Shown: positions 11,958 to 24,406 of the stretch, one piece after another | How positions within the stretch are numbered: position 1 is the first letter of the stretch | Layout: each line of letters begins with the position of its first letter | NCBI GenBank assembly: GCA_004335835.1 | Contig: RWJK01000920.1 | Location: 19,296-83,295, forward strand | DNA from: Scenedesmus sp. ARA3 | Lineage: Eukaryota > Chlorophyta > Chlorophyceae > Sphaeropleales > Scenedesmaceae | DNA length: 64,000 nt | Direction of reading: 5' to 3' | Translations under genes and position numbers: made by a program | Notes under the pieces: generated by a model | Databases searched by the model: none | What the model saw: the letters and a program-made list of their open reading frames with translations, nothing else | What the model was told of the DNA's origin: nothing

Positions 11958-13863
11958 AGCTGCACACACGCATCAGGGAGGTTGGAGATGAGGCATCCCT
12001 GCATTGAAGTGTCCCTGGTTACACACCCTAGCCGCTCACTTGCGTTGCTGGCAAGTGAGATTGACTACCTGGGCGTTTTCATTGATACATGTGGCAGTCC
12101 GTCCGTTGATTTTGATGTGGTTACGCACAAGGACCCCTGGCAACGAACTGTGGCTGCACTGTCCATGTTGGCGTGTGACACACTAGCCCATTGACGTGTG
12201 CCCGCTTGCTGGGCATTGCAAAGATGTTTGAGCACCAGCAACCGCAACGCATGCATGCATGCACGCACGCCCAGCGTGCAGCAGTACTACTGCATAGTAT
12301 GCTGCTTTGAAAGCGTTCCTGCAAGAGCATAAATGTATTTGCTGTCCGCCCACATGCAGCCATCTTTCGAGGCTTGCAGCCTTGCAACCATGCAATACGG
12401 TACTTGCGCAGTTTGTGTTCCTGGGATTGTGCACTATGCCCATTAAGCTGAACTGTATCAGCAGCACGTGTATGTTTGAAGGCGCTTTTGGGAAAAGAAC
12501 AGCGCCTTGCGTGTGTGCTCATCAAAAGGCTGCAGCCACCTGTCTCTCAGCATTGCACATCAGCTCTTCTGAAGCCCCTCATCCTGATTTTCTAGTTGCA
12601 AGGCTCGTCATGACGCTTCTTTATTGTGAAGGATGCACAGTTTTGCTCAGCATTTGCAATGGCACACGTCTGCTTTTACAGCATCATCTGCACAAAGGCG
12701 GGTGTCCTACAGCTGTGAACACAGAGGATGATGACAGCACACGATAACAATGTACATGGTGTTTGCCTCCCGGGTGATTGGAGCAAGGAAGTACTGTTCA
12801 CAGCCACATTTTCCATCACTCGCCAGTGAATGCGTGTGCTACATCTTCACCAAGGGTTTGCTTACAGGCAACTGCACTACCATCACCACGGCCTTGCACG
12901 GGTTGTTTGGGTGTGCGATGCTGCGCATCGCACAGACCGCTATCACAGGTTGCCGCAATTGGTTCAACCACGGTGGCCACGCTTTTGTTGTCTAATGAGC
13001 TCAGGGTGACTTGAGCTTCAGGCAGCAGCTGCCTACTAGGCATGATGAGTTGTTCTGTATGTATGGCAGCTGGACCCAGCACAACATTTAAGGTGTTTGC
13101 CGAGCACGTTGACTGCTCTTTGCCTGAGTGCAGCGTACAGCACACAGAGTTGCGTACGGTACAGAGCAGTGGAATTCCCAGGTCGGACCTACACCAGGCC
13201 ATGTTGTTGTGGTTGGGCTGTTGATTCGGCAGCAGAGTACTGCATATACTGAGTGAATGTAAAAGGACGAATGTATGGATGTCCCAGTGCTCAACATATG
13301 CGTAAAACTGTCATTTTACATCTGCGTTGCAGGACTGTCACATGGCCAGTTGGGGCACCTGCGCTGTTTAGATGCCTGGCGGCGGTATAGCACCGCGCAC
13401 CAGCGCTGCCTGCATGAGCATGCTGGCACGCTGCCGACCGGTGCTGTAGTGTTGCAGGCTGCACCGTTGACACTCGGCCAGAGCCATACACACCATACAC
13501 GTTTGTAAAGTTACCATGGTCATAAACACCTCAGCTTAAAAAGAACAAACACACCCGTGGTAGCTTGACCATCCGAGTACCGTAATCCACGCGCGCTGAA
13601 AATGCTGGACACGTCAGACGCAGACACAAGAGAAAGAATCAAAAGTGCAAAGTACAGCCTACACGGCGCTGCACATACTATACGACGATCGCAAGATGCA
13701 GCAGCATGTCACGCTGCTGAAACAAGTGCCATCTGCAGCAAAGCCAGAGCAAAGCACACTGCGCAAGCTGCAGGGCGCTGCGGGACTGCCCTGCTGCAGC
13801 AGGCAGCGCCTGGTAGCTGTGTGCGGCCATCTGCACCTGCACCGGCCTCCGTGATGGGCTGCT
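11958..13863. other. Gene-poor spacer, possible decayed exons
   Basis: No complete gene supported. A stretch at 12857-12952 (acceptor TTGCTTACAG, then GNCTTITTALHG and more) recalls the GNC exon of the 1-6386 gene at 3216 and could be a decayed relative. A 9-base inverted repeat (TGTGCGATG, 5-nt loop, CATCGCACA) lies near 12911-12933. The right part presumably holds the 3' UTR of SEC61G. Confidence 0.35.
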
Positions 13864-14621
13864 TCACCCGCCGACGATGATCTGGTTGATGGGCTGCAGG
13901 CAGCAGCAGCAGAGCAGCAGCAACTAAAAGCAGTGAGCGTTGGGCCATAGTTGACATGATAGCTCTTTGGCTGCTGCCACGCACATACCCAGCTTAACAG
14001 TTCACAGGCAGGCTTGCAGGACAACAAACCACCAGACTGCTGCACTGCTGTCACAAAGAACTATGCTGACCCAGCAGTGAGAAACTGCCACGAGGAAACG
14101 TGATTAACACAGGCAGTATCAGCGCAACTGCCGCAGCAGAACAAGCTCTGCTGGTCAGCAGTACAGGGGACATGCTGTGCTGCAAGATGCAACAGCAGTT
14201 GTGCTGTGCTGTCACGTACTCACAATGAATATAAGCTTCACGAAGAAGCCGATGAAGCCCATCAGGATGAAGCCAATGGCTGTCTTGGATGTGATCTTGT
14301 TGAACTCTGCAGCAGTTGCAACAGCAGTGTGCAGGTCAGAACACAACCCACCCAGGCGTCAACAGCGCAACGACCAAACTGCACTGCTAGCGGGCCTGCT
14401 GCTCGCCTATTAAGCCTTGACTAGATGAACGCTGGGCCTGTGCATAACGAGGCCACATCTGCGAGCTGTTTGGCCCGGGAAGTGCAGCTGATGGCGTGCG
14501 AGAGGACCTATTGAACAGCTGCCTCACCCTTGCGATCCGGCTTGGTGCAGCGCTTGACTAGACGGATGCTATTCTTTGCAAAGTCCTTGAGGGGCTTCAC
14601 GACAACGTCCGCGTTCTCCAT
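13864..14621 (-). CDS. SEC61G: Protein transport protein Sec61 subunit gamma
   Basis: Small tail-anchored subunit of the heterotrimeric Sec61 translocon, which moves nascent proteins into or across the ER membrane. Three exons on the minus strand: 14621-14528, 14306-14224, 13893-13864, with phases 1 and 0 and canonical GTGAGG/GTGAGT donors. The product is 68 aa, the usual family length. It begins [20 protein letters not shown] and has the conserved basic motif [13 protein letters not shown] before one transmembrane helix ([19 protein letters not shown]), ending PINQIIVGG. The E codon at the first junction is split and restored by splicing. Each splice boundary agrees with the known protein sequence pattern, so the call is secure. 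The whole gene spans under 800 bp. Confidence 0.96.
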
Positions 14622-16125
14622 GCCGGGCAACTTTTGCTTAACTGACTTCTGCTAGGGGCCGGTCCAAGCGGTCGAGACACTTCAATAGCTTCCCTAGAAC
14701 CAAGCCAGACACAGTGCGCGGCCCACAGGGCTGCAGAGGTATTCAAGCCACGGGCAACAGACTTCTCTGGTGTTTCTGTTACACCTGGGACCGGCCTGAG
14801 TATCGGGCGCGTCGCACCCGATCTCTGCCGCACTATTCGCCTCGTTTCTACCAAGAAATAACATAGCTGAAAGCCTTCCGACTCTTGGCGTATGTCGTTG
14901 CAGCAGCTGTCTACTGCTTGAGCACACACCGACCTGCGCCTGGCTTGTCTTCAGCATGTGCATCTGCAATTCAGGAAAAGTGCCAGCCATTGTGAGAAGC
15001 TTATTGAAGACGGTTACAAGGAGCAATGCTGGACGTTATGCTGTACAGCAGGTGGGTGAGGGGCCCTCAGCCTGGCAGGACACAGCCCATCATGGCATGT
15101 GTTGGCTCAGGCTGCCCATCAACCAGCACAAGTCCAGTACAGTTCATTCTAAACATGCATATCATTTGTCGTAACCATCTTCATTGAACTTGAAACATGT
15201 CTGCTGATGAAGCCAGCATCAGCATCAACCACAAGCTGCCAGCAGCACGTGGCACACTCCACAACACCCTGCACTGCCACAAACACAAAGCAGCGCAGTG
15301 AACGGCTGCATCAAGTGTGCATGACCATGCGTGGCGATCCCAGTTATGCCGCATGTACCTTTGCAATGCATGGCAGCATAGCATCTGTCCCTGGAGCAGT
15401 ACCCCTCTGCCTCGCACCAACACGCCGCATGTCTCACAGCCCTCACGTTGCCTGACGATGATCACACTGGCCAGCCTAAACGCAGCATGCAAGTCAAGGA
15501 GGGGCTCATGGCCATGCGCTCGCCCAGTTTGCGACCACGTGCTTGACCGAGCCTGCTGTGGTGTACACCACCATGAACATGTCCAAGATGACTCTGTTTG
15601 GTCAACGTTGCTTGCTGCACAGCCAACATGTGTTGAGGAGTTGCATGTCATCATCCCTCGGCCTCCGCACACTGAAATCACCGCCACACCTCTGCATAAA
15701 CCATACATGCACTAAACACTTGCCACCACAGCCAGAAACGCACTCATGGCAATAGAAAGCCACCTAGGTGGCTCTGACGCAGCTGCATGCTCCGAGCATG
15801 GATGTCAGTGGGAGTCCCAGCTTGCGCCATGCAGCCTATGTGCATGCGCAACACTGCAAACACGCCCACAGCACGCGCGTCCTGAGCAGACCCCCCCTGG
15901 ATGCGCACAGCAGCGCACCAGCACCACGCCTGCAAGCTGTGCCGCCAGGCACAGCTGCAGCCATGTACAGCTGCCCCTATCTCCAGCAAGCGTGCTGTAC
16001 TGCTATCTGTACCGCAGCGCTGGCTGAGCAGCCTGTGCTGCAGCTGCATGCAGCCTGTCCATCGAGCTGCAAGCCTCCCAGCGCACACATGCCGCGCTGT
16101 GGCATCCGCACTGCTGTCGCCCTGC
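14622..16125. other. Spacer between SEC61G and the VID27-like gene
   Basis: Both flanking genes are on the minus strand, so this holds the SEC61G promoter and 5' UTR on the left and the 3' UTR of the VID27-like gene on the right. Open frames here show no splice-consistent coding pattern or recognisable domain. I see no RNA gene. Confidence 0.45.
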
Positions 16126-19100
16126 TCAGTCCTCTCCTGCCAGCGTGAACACCTTGTGGGGTGTGGCCACCACCAGTGCGTCGCCACGCGCGCCGCCAGA
16201 GATGGGCGCATACCTGCGGCACCAGCAACAGGAGCAGTGCGACAACTATGAGCAGATATACCATGCATGGGTTCGGTCCACACACAATCAAAGCAGCAAT
16301 GCTGAAAAAACAGGATATCACATGTAACAGCACCTCGCGATGCAGTGCACACTGACAGCAGCCGCTGCGCCCGCCACCAACCACGTCCCGCCTGGCCGGT
16401 GTCTCACTGCACCTGTAGTGCATCAAGTCACCGTTATCATATAAATAATGATGTGTTGGTTGCATCAGCGGCTCACCTGTCATGCATGAAGTTGGAGTCC
16501 ACCACGTCCTCATCCTTGGCGTTGAGCACGTAGTCCATCACAGTGGGCAGCCCGCCAAAGCTGGTGGAGGAGGACACAGCGCTCTTCACCCTGCAGGAAG
16601 GCGCAGCAGCAGCAGCAGCAGCAGGAAGAAGCAGCAGCGGTAGGCAGGCGACAGGCAGAGGCTGTGGTGCTGCGGCGACAGCAGCTGCTGGCCAATAGTG
16701 TATGCGCACGTGCAGCTGGGTGCTAAGAAACTGCTGTCAGCGTGCAAAAAACAGCAGCAGCAGCAGCACCAGCAGCAACAAACGTGCAGAACCAGGCCGC
16801 CGCGCCGCACCTGCGGAAGTTCCAGATCACGGTGTGCTTGCCGCAGCTGGCCACCACCCAGCGCTCCTGGCTGCCCGCCTCCGTGACCCAGGTGAAGCGC
16901 CCGCTCTTGAGCGGCTTGCCACCCGTGGCCAGCCTGTCCTCGGGCTTGAGCCGCAGCAGCCGCGGCAGCGCCAGCCGCCCCGCGCCCTTGTCGGTGAAGG
17001 CGGAGCGCTCCTTGCCTGCATTAGGGGGTAGGGGGTAGGCCAGTGCGCGCATCAGTTTCAGTGGTGCGGAGTGTAGGAAAACGCTGGCGGTTTGCAGACA
17101 GCAAGTGGCAGTGCGCGCCGCAAGATGGATGCGCGGTGCCAGGCGGCGCACACACTTTGCACGCACACACCCATGCCCAGCACAACCATGCAGCTTGCCA
17201 GCAGCAACTATGGCTGCAGCTCAGAAACCACCTGCAGCAGCATGCACCTACAGTGCTGCCACGGCTGTGCAGAGGCCCCCAGTCCGACCCGCAAGTGGTG
17301 CACGCTGGGCACATTGCCCGAAGATGCGGCCATGACAAGCTTAGGTTTAGTGCAGTGCTGCCGAGCCGACTCACCGTCCTCGTCGCTGAAGGCCGCCTTG
17401 ACCACCATGAGATAAGCAGGTGCAGCTGACAAAGCAGCAGCAGCAGTAGCGCATGCAGTGCTGTCAAGACGACTCACCGTCCTCATCGCTGAAGGCCGCC
17501 TTGACCACCATTAGGTAGTCGTCAGTGGTAGCCAGCACCCAGGAGCCGTCATAGGTCACGTCCACAGCAGTGATGGGCTTGCCCAGGCCAGGAATGGACG
17601 TCTTGGCCTGCACAGCATGAAGCAGCGCAGCAGTACAAAATCAAACAGAGCACAACATTGCACCAGTGCAAAGAACACCAGCTGATGCATGCAAGTGCCT
17701 GCCACCACCGCGCAGGACTGCGCACTTGCACCACCACGCCACAAGAAACAAGCATGTGCTGATTGCCACAGGCAAGAGACACTGTCAAATCCCATCGGAA
17801 GCACCAACCACCAGCCGCAGCAGCACGCAGCACTAGCGCATGTCTGAATGCACCCGCGCCGCACCTGCGTCAGCGTCTTGCTGCTGTACATCCGGATCTT
17901 GCCGTCCCTGCTGCCCACCACCACGTGGCCCGCGCCGCTGGTGGCCATGCAGGAGAAGTTGGTGCCGCGCGCAAAGTCCTTGCCGCCCGTCCACTGCACG
18001 ATGGGCGAGGCGTCGCCGGCCTCCTGCAGGGGTGGTTGGTTGATGGCACACACAGCACAGGTGCTGAGTTGGGCGCAGCCATCAATGCTGCGTACGCATG
18101 CGTCCATGCTAGGACCAAAGAGAATAGTTTGCAAGCATACATAGTCAGCCAGATGTGCTGAAAACGCGTGCAGCACCATTCTGCTACCATGCCACCACAG
18201 CATCACCCTTGTTTGGCGACCGTAAACGTCAAGAAACACAGTCATGCAGCACTGTGTCCACTGCACGTGCAGCAGCTGAACCCCTAGGCTGTGCATCACG
18301 CCCCACCCCCTCACCTGCACCACGCCGCGCGGGTCGCGCAGGTCCCACTTGCACAGCCTGTTGGCGTCCAGCCCCAGCAGCGTGTTGGTGCCGTCCTCCA
18401 GCTGCGCAGCCTTGTGGTCGTGCGCAATGTCGGCCTGCAGCAGATGGGCAGGCAAGACATACAGACAACATACCAAGATGAGTGTAAGACCTTGCAGGAA
18501 ACCTTGGGGCAGCACCTCTCAGGCACTGCAGGCTAAAGACACAGCATCAGTGAATGGTGCTGGCTGCAACCTGGCTGCAGGACCGAGTGAGCGGAGCAGC
18601 ACTGCACTCATCAGCGTGGCACATGGGCTGCGCCTAACTCAGCACCGACATTATGCAGCTGTCATGTGATGGAACCCAGAGCTGCATATGCAGCCCTAAC
18701 AAACTAAAAAAATGCAATGCCAGCTGTGCACCTGCGCCCTAGCCTCATCTTTGCCGGCTGCGCGCGCACCTGCGGGATGTCCACGGTGTCCTTCTGGAAG
18801 GTCCACTCGCTCACAATCTTCTGGTACTCCACGTCAGCATGGAACAGCTTCGTGTTGTCCAGCCCCGGCGACAGCATGTTCATGCGCGTCTCGCCGTTGG
18901 CCAGCAGCACCTTGCCGGGCGTGAAGCTGGGCGTGCCGGGCGTGCCCGGCGGGCCGCCACGCTTGAGCGGCGTGAAGCTGAATGCAATGCCTGCGGCGCA
19001 AGCAGGCAATATAATGACAACATCATTAAGCAGCATTGCTGCCATATGCAGAGCCACCCGCGGGCGGCCGCCCTTGTCCTGCATGTTCTCCCTTGTCCTG

Positions 19101-21145
19101 CATGCTCTGCCTTGTCCTGCATGTCCCCCCCCCTTGTCAGATTCTGTCATTTCATGCAAGTTCTCTGTTGTCCTGCAAGGCATCCAGGCACGCTGCAGCA
19201 GCAGGCAGACCACGTCACCACCTACTGCAGCTCCCCCCACCCCCCCACACACCAACCACACACCTGTGTCCTCAACGCCCGCTTCCACGTTGCGCATCAC
19301 GTCAAACGTGGCGCCGCGCCGCAGGTAGGTGTTGCTGTTGGCGCCGATGATCATGCCCTCAATGGGCGTGCCTGTCTTGGCTGGCGTGGCCTTCTCCCTC
19401 ATCTCACCACGCGCGGGGCGGTCGGGCGTGGCATCAACCTGCAGCGTACCAAGGAATGCAGGGCCACACGCCAGTGACAGTGAGCAACCGAATCTGGTTT
19501 TAGTAGCAGCAGCTGCTGCTGAAACTGCTGACGCTCTAGTCCTTCCAGCACGACTAAGCCCCTGCCACCCTGGCGACATCAAGCCGCAGCCTTGCGGCAC
19601 CAGCTGCCATCTGCATGCAATGCACATTGCCCAACCAGCCCCGCGCGCCTCCATCAGTGCTGCTGCTCAGCTTGCCAAACACACCCGCCACGCAACTGCA
19701 CAGCTGCCATCTGCATGCAGTGCACACCGCCCAACCAGCCCCACGCGCTTCCATCGGGGCTGCTGCTGCACTGGCTGCTGCTGCACTGGCCAAACACACT
19801 CGCCAGTCGACTGCACCCGGTGCCATCTGCAGGCAATGCACACTGCCCAACCAGCCCCGCGCACCTCCATGGGTGCTGCTGCTGCGCTGGCGTCCGCGTT
19901 GAAGAAGAGGTTCTTGAAGTCGCCCAGCTCCTTGTCTGCCTTGGCAGAGTCACGCCCAAAGCCGTACGTGTTCTGGAACACGTCGTCCTGCAGGAGTGCA
20001 GGAGTGGAGAAAGAGGGGCCACGTTGCAGGTGGCAGGGCCAGCGGTGGTGTGCACGTCAGCGGCAGAGCAAGTCGATGAACACAGCAGTGCAAGTTGCGC
20101 TTGCAGGAAACAGGCAACCGCAAGTGAGCACTGCGCCTGACTGCTGCCTTCTGCAGGCTTGACTGGCAATTTTGCATGCACAGGCAAACAGGGCTGGGTG
20201 CATCTGCACAAGTTCAAGCAGCAGAGGCACAAATGTTTGTTGCAGCTGCTGCCACAGCTGCCACTATCCTTCAGCTGTCTGAGCTGCATACCCTCCTTGT
20301 ACAGTAGCAGCACCCTCGAACAGCACTTGCAGGCAGGCGACACCCAAGCCCCCTGCTTAAAACCTGCGCCATGCACAACCCCACACCCACCTCCAGCTCC
20401 GTCATGAAGGCGCGGTATGACTCAGCCGAGGGGAACTTGAGCGCCCACAGGCCCTCATTAGCAGCAAACGTCACGCGCCGCGCAGCAGGGTCTGCCACGT
20501 AACTCAGCGCATCGTCTGCGCGCGTGTCGATATCCCCTGCATCCACCTCCAGCCAGAAGTCCGGCTGCTTGCCGCGCGCGTCTTCGTTTGCGTCGTAGAA
20601 GCCTGGGCAGGCTCGCGAGGAGGTCAGCTCCCATTTGCCGCCGGAGCCTGCCTTGATGAACTGGTAGAGCTTGATGCCGGGCGCGGCCTTGCAGGACATG
20701 GGGAGGAAGGAGGCAAGGACGTCAGGGTGAGACAAGACATATGCACGTGAACCACTGCAGACAATGAGGGCTGATGGTGCCAGGGGAACACAGGCTGCGT
20801 GCGAACAGACTGGTCTGCACATTTGGCCCTAGTGCATCTGCTGCTGCAAGTGCCGCCTGCGACAGCAGCGTGCGCTGCTGTGGTGGGGTGGCTACAGCAG
20901 GCGACACTGAATTGCACTGCTGCTGGTATACTTCAACTTGCAGCGTTCAGGCAACAGCAACCTGCAGTCATGCAGCAGGCGGTGCATGCATAGTACAGAT
21001 GCCCTGTCTGTGCATGTGCACATGCATGCATGTATGCCGCGTCTGCTTGCCTCACCTCAGGCTGTGCTGCAGCTGCTGCCTCTTGTTCAACCTCCTGCTG
21101 CACTTCGTCTGTAGCTTGCTGCAGCTCACTGGTGGTGTTGCCCAT
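16126..21145 (-). CDS. VID27/DEM-like protein (vacuolar import and degradation 27 family)
   Basis: Eleven exons, all phases closing to 573 aa: 21145-21056, 20687-20391, 19987-19865, 19438-19264, 18990-18770, 18434-18315, 18023-17865, 17607-17478, 17015-16811, 16590-16477, 16213-16126. The family is cytosolic. Yeast Vid27 is linked to vacuolar degradation and the plant homologue DEM to meristem development. The biochemical role is unclear. The N-terminus MGNTTSE has Gly2 and fits N-myristoylation. Residues about 31-130 form a PH-like segment (KLYQF-type start, [14 protein letters not shown]). The C-terminal half is the family beta-propeller: [17 protein letters not shown] blade, [36 protein letters not shown], then [20 protein letters not shown]. 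It ends with [15 protein letters not shown], matching the usual C-terminus. Introns 3 and 8 carry duplicated splice junctions, listed separately. Confidence 0.93.
17371..17415 (-). repeat. Intronic copy of the 3' end of VID27 exon 8 with an intact donor
   Basis: The last ~40 nt of exon 8 ([13 protein letters not shown]) and its donor GTGAGTCG are repeated 100 bp downstream inside intron 8 (true junction 17478/17477, copy 17378/17377). The copy differs at only a few bases. Using it would lengthen exon 8 by 100 nt and shift the frame. Confidence 0.85.
19078..19130 (-). repeat. Short minisatellite in VID27 intron 4
   Basis: Three imperfect tandem copies of CCTTGTCCTGCATG (plus-strand reading), followed by a C-run, with a diverged fourth copy (TTGTCCTGCAAG) near 19170. 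Confidence 0.7.
19614..19885 (-). repeat. Three copies of the VID27 exon 3/intron 3 junction
   Basis: A block containing CCCAACCAGCCCC, GCGC and CCAT recurs at about 19622, 19722 and 19838 (offsets 100 and 116 bp). The rightmost covers the real exon 3 end and donor (GAG|GTGCGC). The two intronic copies read GAG|GCGCGC and GAA|GCGCGT, so their GT has become GC. The rest of the unit is well preserved. Confidence 0.85.
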
Positions 21146-21665
21146 GCTGCTGCTGTGTGCAGGCTAGGGCCTGCTGCTTGAGTGCTGTGGAGCACAAAGC
21201 AGTGCCTAGCAAGCCTAGACACAACGGTGTAGTGTTTTATTTACTCCTAGCACTTCGATCTACTGGCCAGCATGCGGACGAGACAGCACAGCACGCCACC
21301 ACTGCCTGCAAGGATGGTGAGAGCCCTAACCGATCTGTTGAGCACAAACTCGGGTTTCTCGTTAGTGGAAAAACCAGAAAAGGTTTGTATTTGTTAATCA
21401 AATAGCGTGAAACCCAGAGCACAGCACGCCGGGGGAGCAACGCGGGTGAATGATGCACCGCACAAATGCACGCGGCGGGCTGAAAGGCATGCACACGTAT
21501 AATCTCGATAGTAAGATTGAGAGTAAACGTGGGTTGCCAAACTGTGGCGTTCGACTCAGATTTTGAATGGGTGCCCAGGGTTGAGTGTGCTGTGTTTCAA
21601 AGGCCACCCATTCATTTGTCTACTGCCACCATTGGCCTGTCTTATCCTGTACCTGTCAACGACCG
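21146..21665. other. Head-to-head spacer between VID27-like and wax-synthase-like genes
   Basis: The 520 bp separate two divergent start codons (21145 minus, 21666 plus), so it probably serves as a shared bidirectional promoter region. No coding exon and no clear TATA box are seen. Confidence 0.5.
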
Positions 21666-24278
21666 ATGCTGATTCCTTGGTGTTGCCTAGCCGGAGCAGC
21701 TGTGCACTATGTAGCCGTTGCAAGGCATGCCCCTCGTGGGCTCAGACGCCTGCTGGCCTCACTGCCGCTGTTGATCTGCTTGACAGCACTGCCCTTTGTT
21801 CATGAAAAGGTGAATACCCTCTTTCATTGCTCATATAGAAGCAATAATACAGCTAACAGTAGGCTCTGAATCAGCAAGACCAGCGGCACCAGGAGCTTGA
21901 GCAGTGACTGCCACATTCCAGCCAGTTTGCAGCTGCTGTGAAGCAGCAATGTTGCCAATTGCTGCAATGGCAGCACAGCCAGTGAGACGGCAGCAGCAAA
22001 GTCCAGTCCCCTGCAGTGTTCTTCTTTGAACCAATCAACCGAGAACAGCATCATCATGACAATGATTGCAGGCGACTGTGCGTGGATCGCTGGCATTCGT
22101 GACAACCTGGCTGTCCAGCTTCAAGGTACTACGCAGCAGGCACTGGTCAGCTGGCAGATTCCGGCAAGCAGTGACTGAATAGGCTTCCCTGTTGCACTTT
22201 TCCACACTGTGTAACCACTGGTCAGCTGCAGCAGCTCAGGTGTTTGTCTTGGCAGACAGACATTGCCTGTTACGGCAGATGCAAGCTGCAGCAGCAGGTA
22301 CACTTGCATATGGGAACTGATGAACATGCTGCTGCTCACGCTTACGCACCCACCACCACTGTGTGCATATGTGTTGCAGGTGCTGGCAGCTGCTGTGGGA
22401 CGGGGCCCGCTGGCGCGCCACAACACCACAGCAGCACAGCATGCAGCGCTACTGCTGCTGCTGCTCAATCCTGCAGGGACACATGCACCATGCAAAGAAA
22501 GCTGTGTCAGCAGCCAAGCACAGCCTGAACCAGCAGCAACAGCTGAGCCCGGTGCCAAGCCAGGCAGCTGCCAGCCGGCTGTGCAGCACGTGCTGCTGAA
22601 GCTTGCAGCAGCATATGACGTCATCCTGCTGCTGCAGGCCACCCCTGGGATGCCAGCAGCAGTGCGGCACGTCCTTTACGGTGAGACAGCTGATATGCAG
22701 GGAACAGCAACACACAGACATACCCACTGTGCGAGCGACGCAGATTGCGTGTAGCAGCATGGTGATTCCAACCATTAACGTGCATTGAGAGAGAAGCGCC
22801 CGTATTTCCCAGGCACTTGTCTGAGCGCGCTGCACATGCATGCAGCGCTGCGGTAGTTCTGCCACACAACTGCCTTGCACCGCTTTATAACACAATACCT
22901 GGAAATCCTTTGAGTCACTGCCTGGCGTATGCTGCGTCTGACCACGTCTTCCCCGCCCTGCACCCCCTGCAGCCATCATCGTGTGGCTGACTGTGTCGCT
23001 GCTGGAGGACGTGCCGTCAGCACCGCTGCGCCCGGCCCTGGGCCTGCACCTGTCACCCTGCATGCGCCAGCCCTACAGGTCAGCAGGCCTGGCCGAGTTC
23101 TGGGGCAGGCGCTACAACCTGGTGGTCAGCAGCACGCTGCGCTACAGCGTGTTTGAGCCGCTGCTGCAGGCGCTGTGCTGCTGCGGTGACACAGTGAAGC
23201 ATAACGCACCCAGCACTGGCGATGCAGCAGCTAGCAGTGCAGGCAGTACTGTGCGTGCTGCGGAGAAGAAGAAGCGGCCTGCAGTAGAGCAGGCTGTGGT
23301 AGCAGCAACACCGTGAACGAGGAAGCGGCAGGAGATCACAACGCGACATGCAGTGCTGCATGCGGTGTGGGAAAAGCGAGGCAGGATGCATGCACCGGAA
23401 GTCAGCGCTGCAGGCGCTGCTGGGTGGGGCGTGCTGTGGCGACCACTGCTGCCTTTGCAGTGAGCGGGCTTATGCACGAGCTGTGCGTGTGGTGAGTGGG
23501 GTGATTGCAGTGCTTGAGGGTGCTGCTGGCAGCTGCCGTAGTCGTGAACTTCTGCAGCAGCCCATTGGTCGAGTGCTTCAGCAGCTGCTGTCAAGGTAAC
23601 TGCATATACCAAGCACACCTGCTGCCAGCTGAGGCACTCATGTAAGTTGCAAGTATGTAAGTTGCATGTAATAATAAGTTGCATGTAAGTTGCAAGTATG
23701 CGACTTTGCACGATATGACACCCCAACCCAAACATGGATGTGTGTGAAGAGTGCCCTTCCTGGGTTGCTGGACGCGCGCTGCTGCGTCATTAAAAGTGCT
23801 CTGCACTGCCTGCAGTGGCAACCTGCTGACTTGCATCCAGCTTGCTGACCCTGTCCCTGCCCTGCTACCGCCTGCCTGCAGGCACATGTGCCAGACCAGC
23901 TACGTTGCAGAAGGCAAGTTCCTACCAGGCCGGCACCTGCTGTTCTTCCTGCTGCAGGCGCCCCTGCTGCTGCTGGAGCGGCATGTGCTGAAGTGGCCGG
24001 CAGCAAGCAGCACTGCAGCAGCAGCAGCAGCAGCAGCAATGGGACCAGGACATCGGCTGCAGAAGGTTGGGATCCAGCCTGCCCTGCGGGTCCGCCTCAC
24101 CCGCAGCTGGCAGGGGGTGCAGCGCACTGTCGTGACGTTTGCTGTGCTTGCCATTCTGGCTGAGGTGCTGTTCTGGCCGCCATTTGAGGTGTGCAAATCA
24201 GACCTGAATGGGGTGGCTGAGATTGCCGATGGGTTGGCATGGCTGCAGCGTGCGCTTGCAAGCACTCTTACAATATAA
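21666..24278 (+). CDS. Wax-synthase-like membrane-bound O-acyltransferase (MBOAT_2 family)
   Basis: Predicted to transfer an acyl group from acyl-CoA to a long-chain alcohol or similar acceptor in the ER membrane, making wax esters or related neutral lipids. Six exons give 437 aa: 21666-21809, 22072-22125, 22380-22680, 22973-23312, 23414-23491, 23882-24278 (TAA). Family landmarks in order: first membrane helix (LLASLPLLICLTALPFVHE), then GSLAFVTTWLSSFK, VGRGPLA, the diagnostic AEFWGRRYNLVVSSTLRYSV, then AFAVSGLMHEL with the likely catalytic His301, and a C-terminal hydrophobic segment (HLLFFLLQAPLLLLE). Plant wax synthases are about 340-380 aa. The extra length is low-complexity sequence in exon 3 and after the WGRR motif. 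The exon 4/5 boundaries (a 101-bp intron) are the least certain. The start was chosen as the only ATG just before helix 1. The substrate cannot be told from sequence. Confidence 0.88.
23640..23702 (+). repeat. Short tandem repeat of GTAAGTTGCA in wax-synthase intron 5
   Basis: About five imperfect copies of TGTAAGTTGCA or close variants. Several contain both the consensus donor GTAAGT and the TGTAA polyadenylation signal, inside intron 5 (23492-23881). Confidence 0.8.
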
Positions 24279-24401
24279 TCGAACGAAGCTAGGTGCGCAC
24301 CACGTCCAACGCTGAGCCTCAGGTTGAACCTTGTGCGGTACTGGCAGGTTGGAAGGCGGCTGCAGCTGGCACTGCATGCGTAGGTGCACTGCTTGTAGGC
24401 G

Positions 24402-24406
24402 TGTAA
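24402..24406 (+). terminator. TGTAA polyadenylation signal for the wax-synthase-like gene
   Basis: First plus-strand TGTAA after the stop at 24278, at 124 nt. Confidence 0.5.

Noticed and set aside
12857..12952. Possible exon (GNCTTITTALHG) related to the surface-protein gene
   Set aside because: Only one short block with an acceptor; no in-phase partner exon or further similarity, so not called as a gene.
14690..14910. Stretch upstream of SEC61G considered as an rRNA or tRNA fragment
   Set aside because: No recognisable rRNA core motif or tRNA cloverleaf could be traced by eye; composition alone is not evidence.
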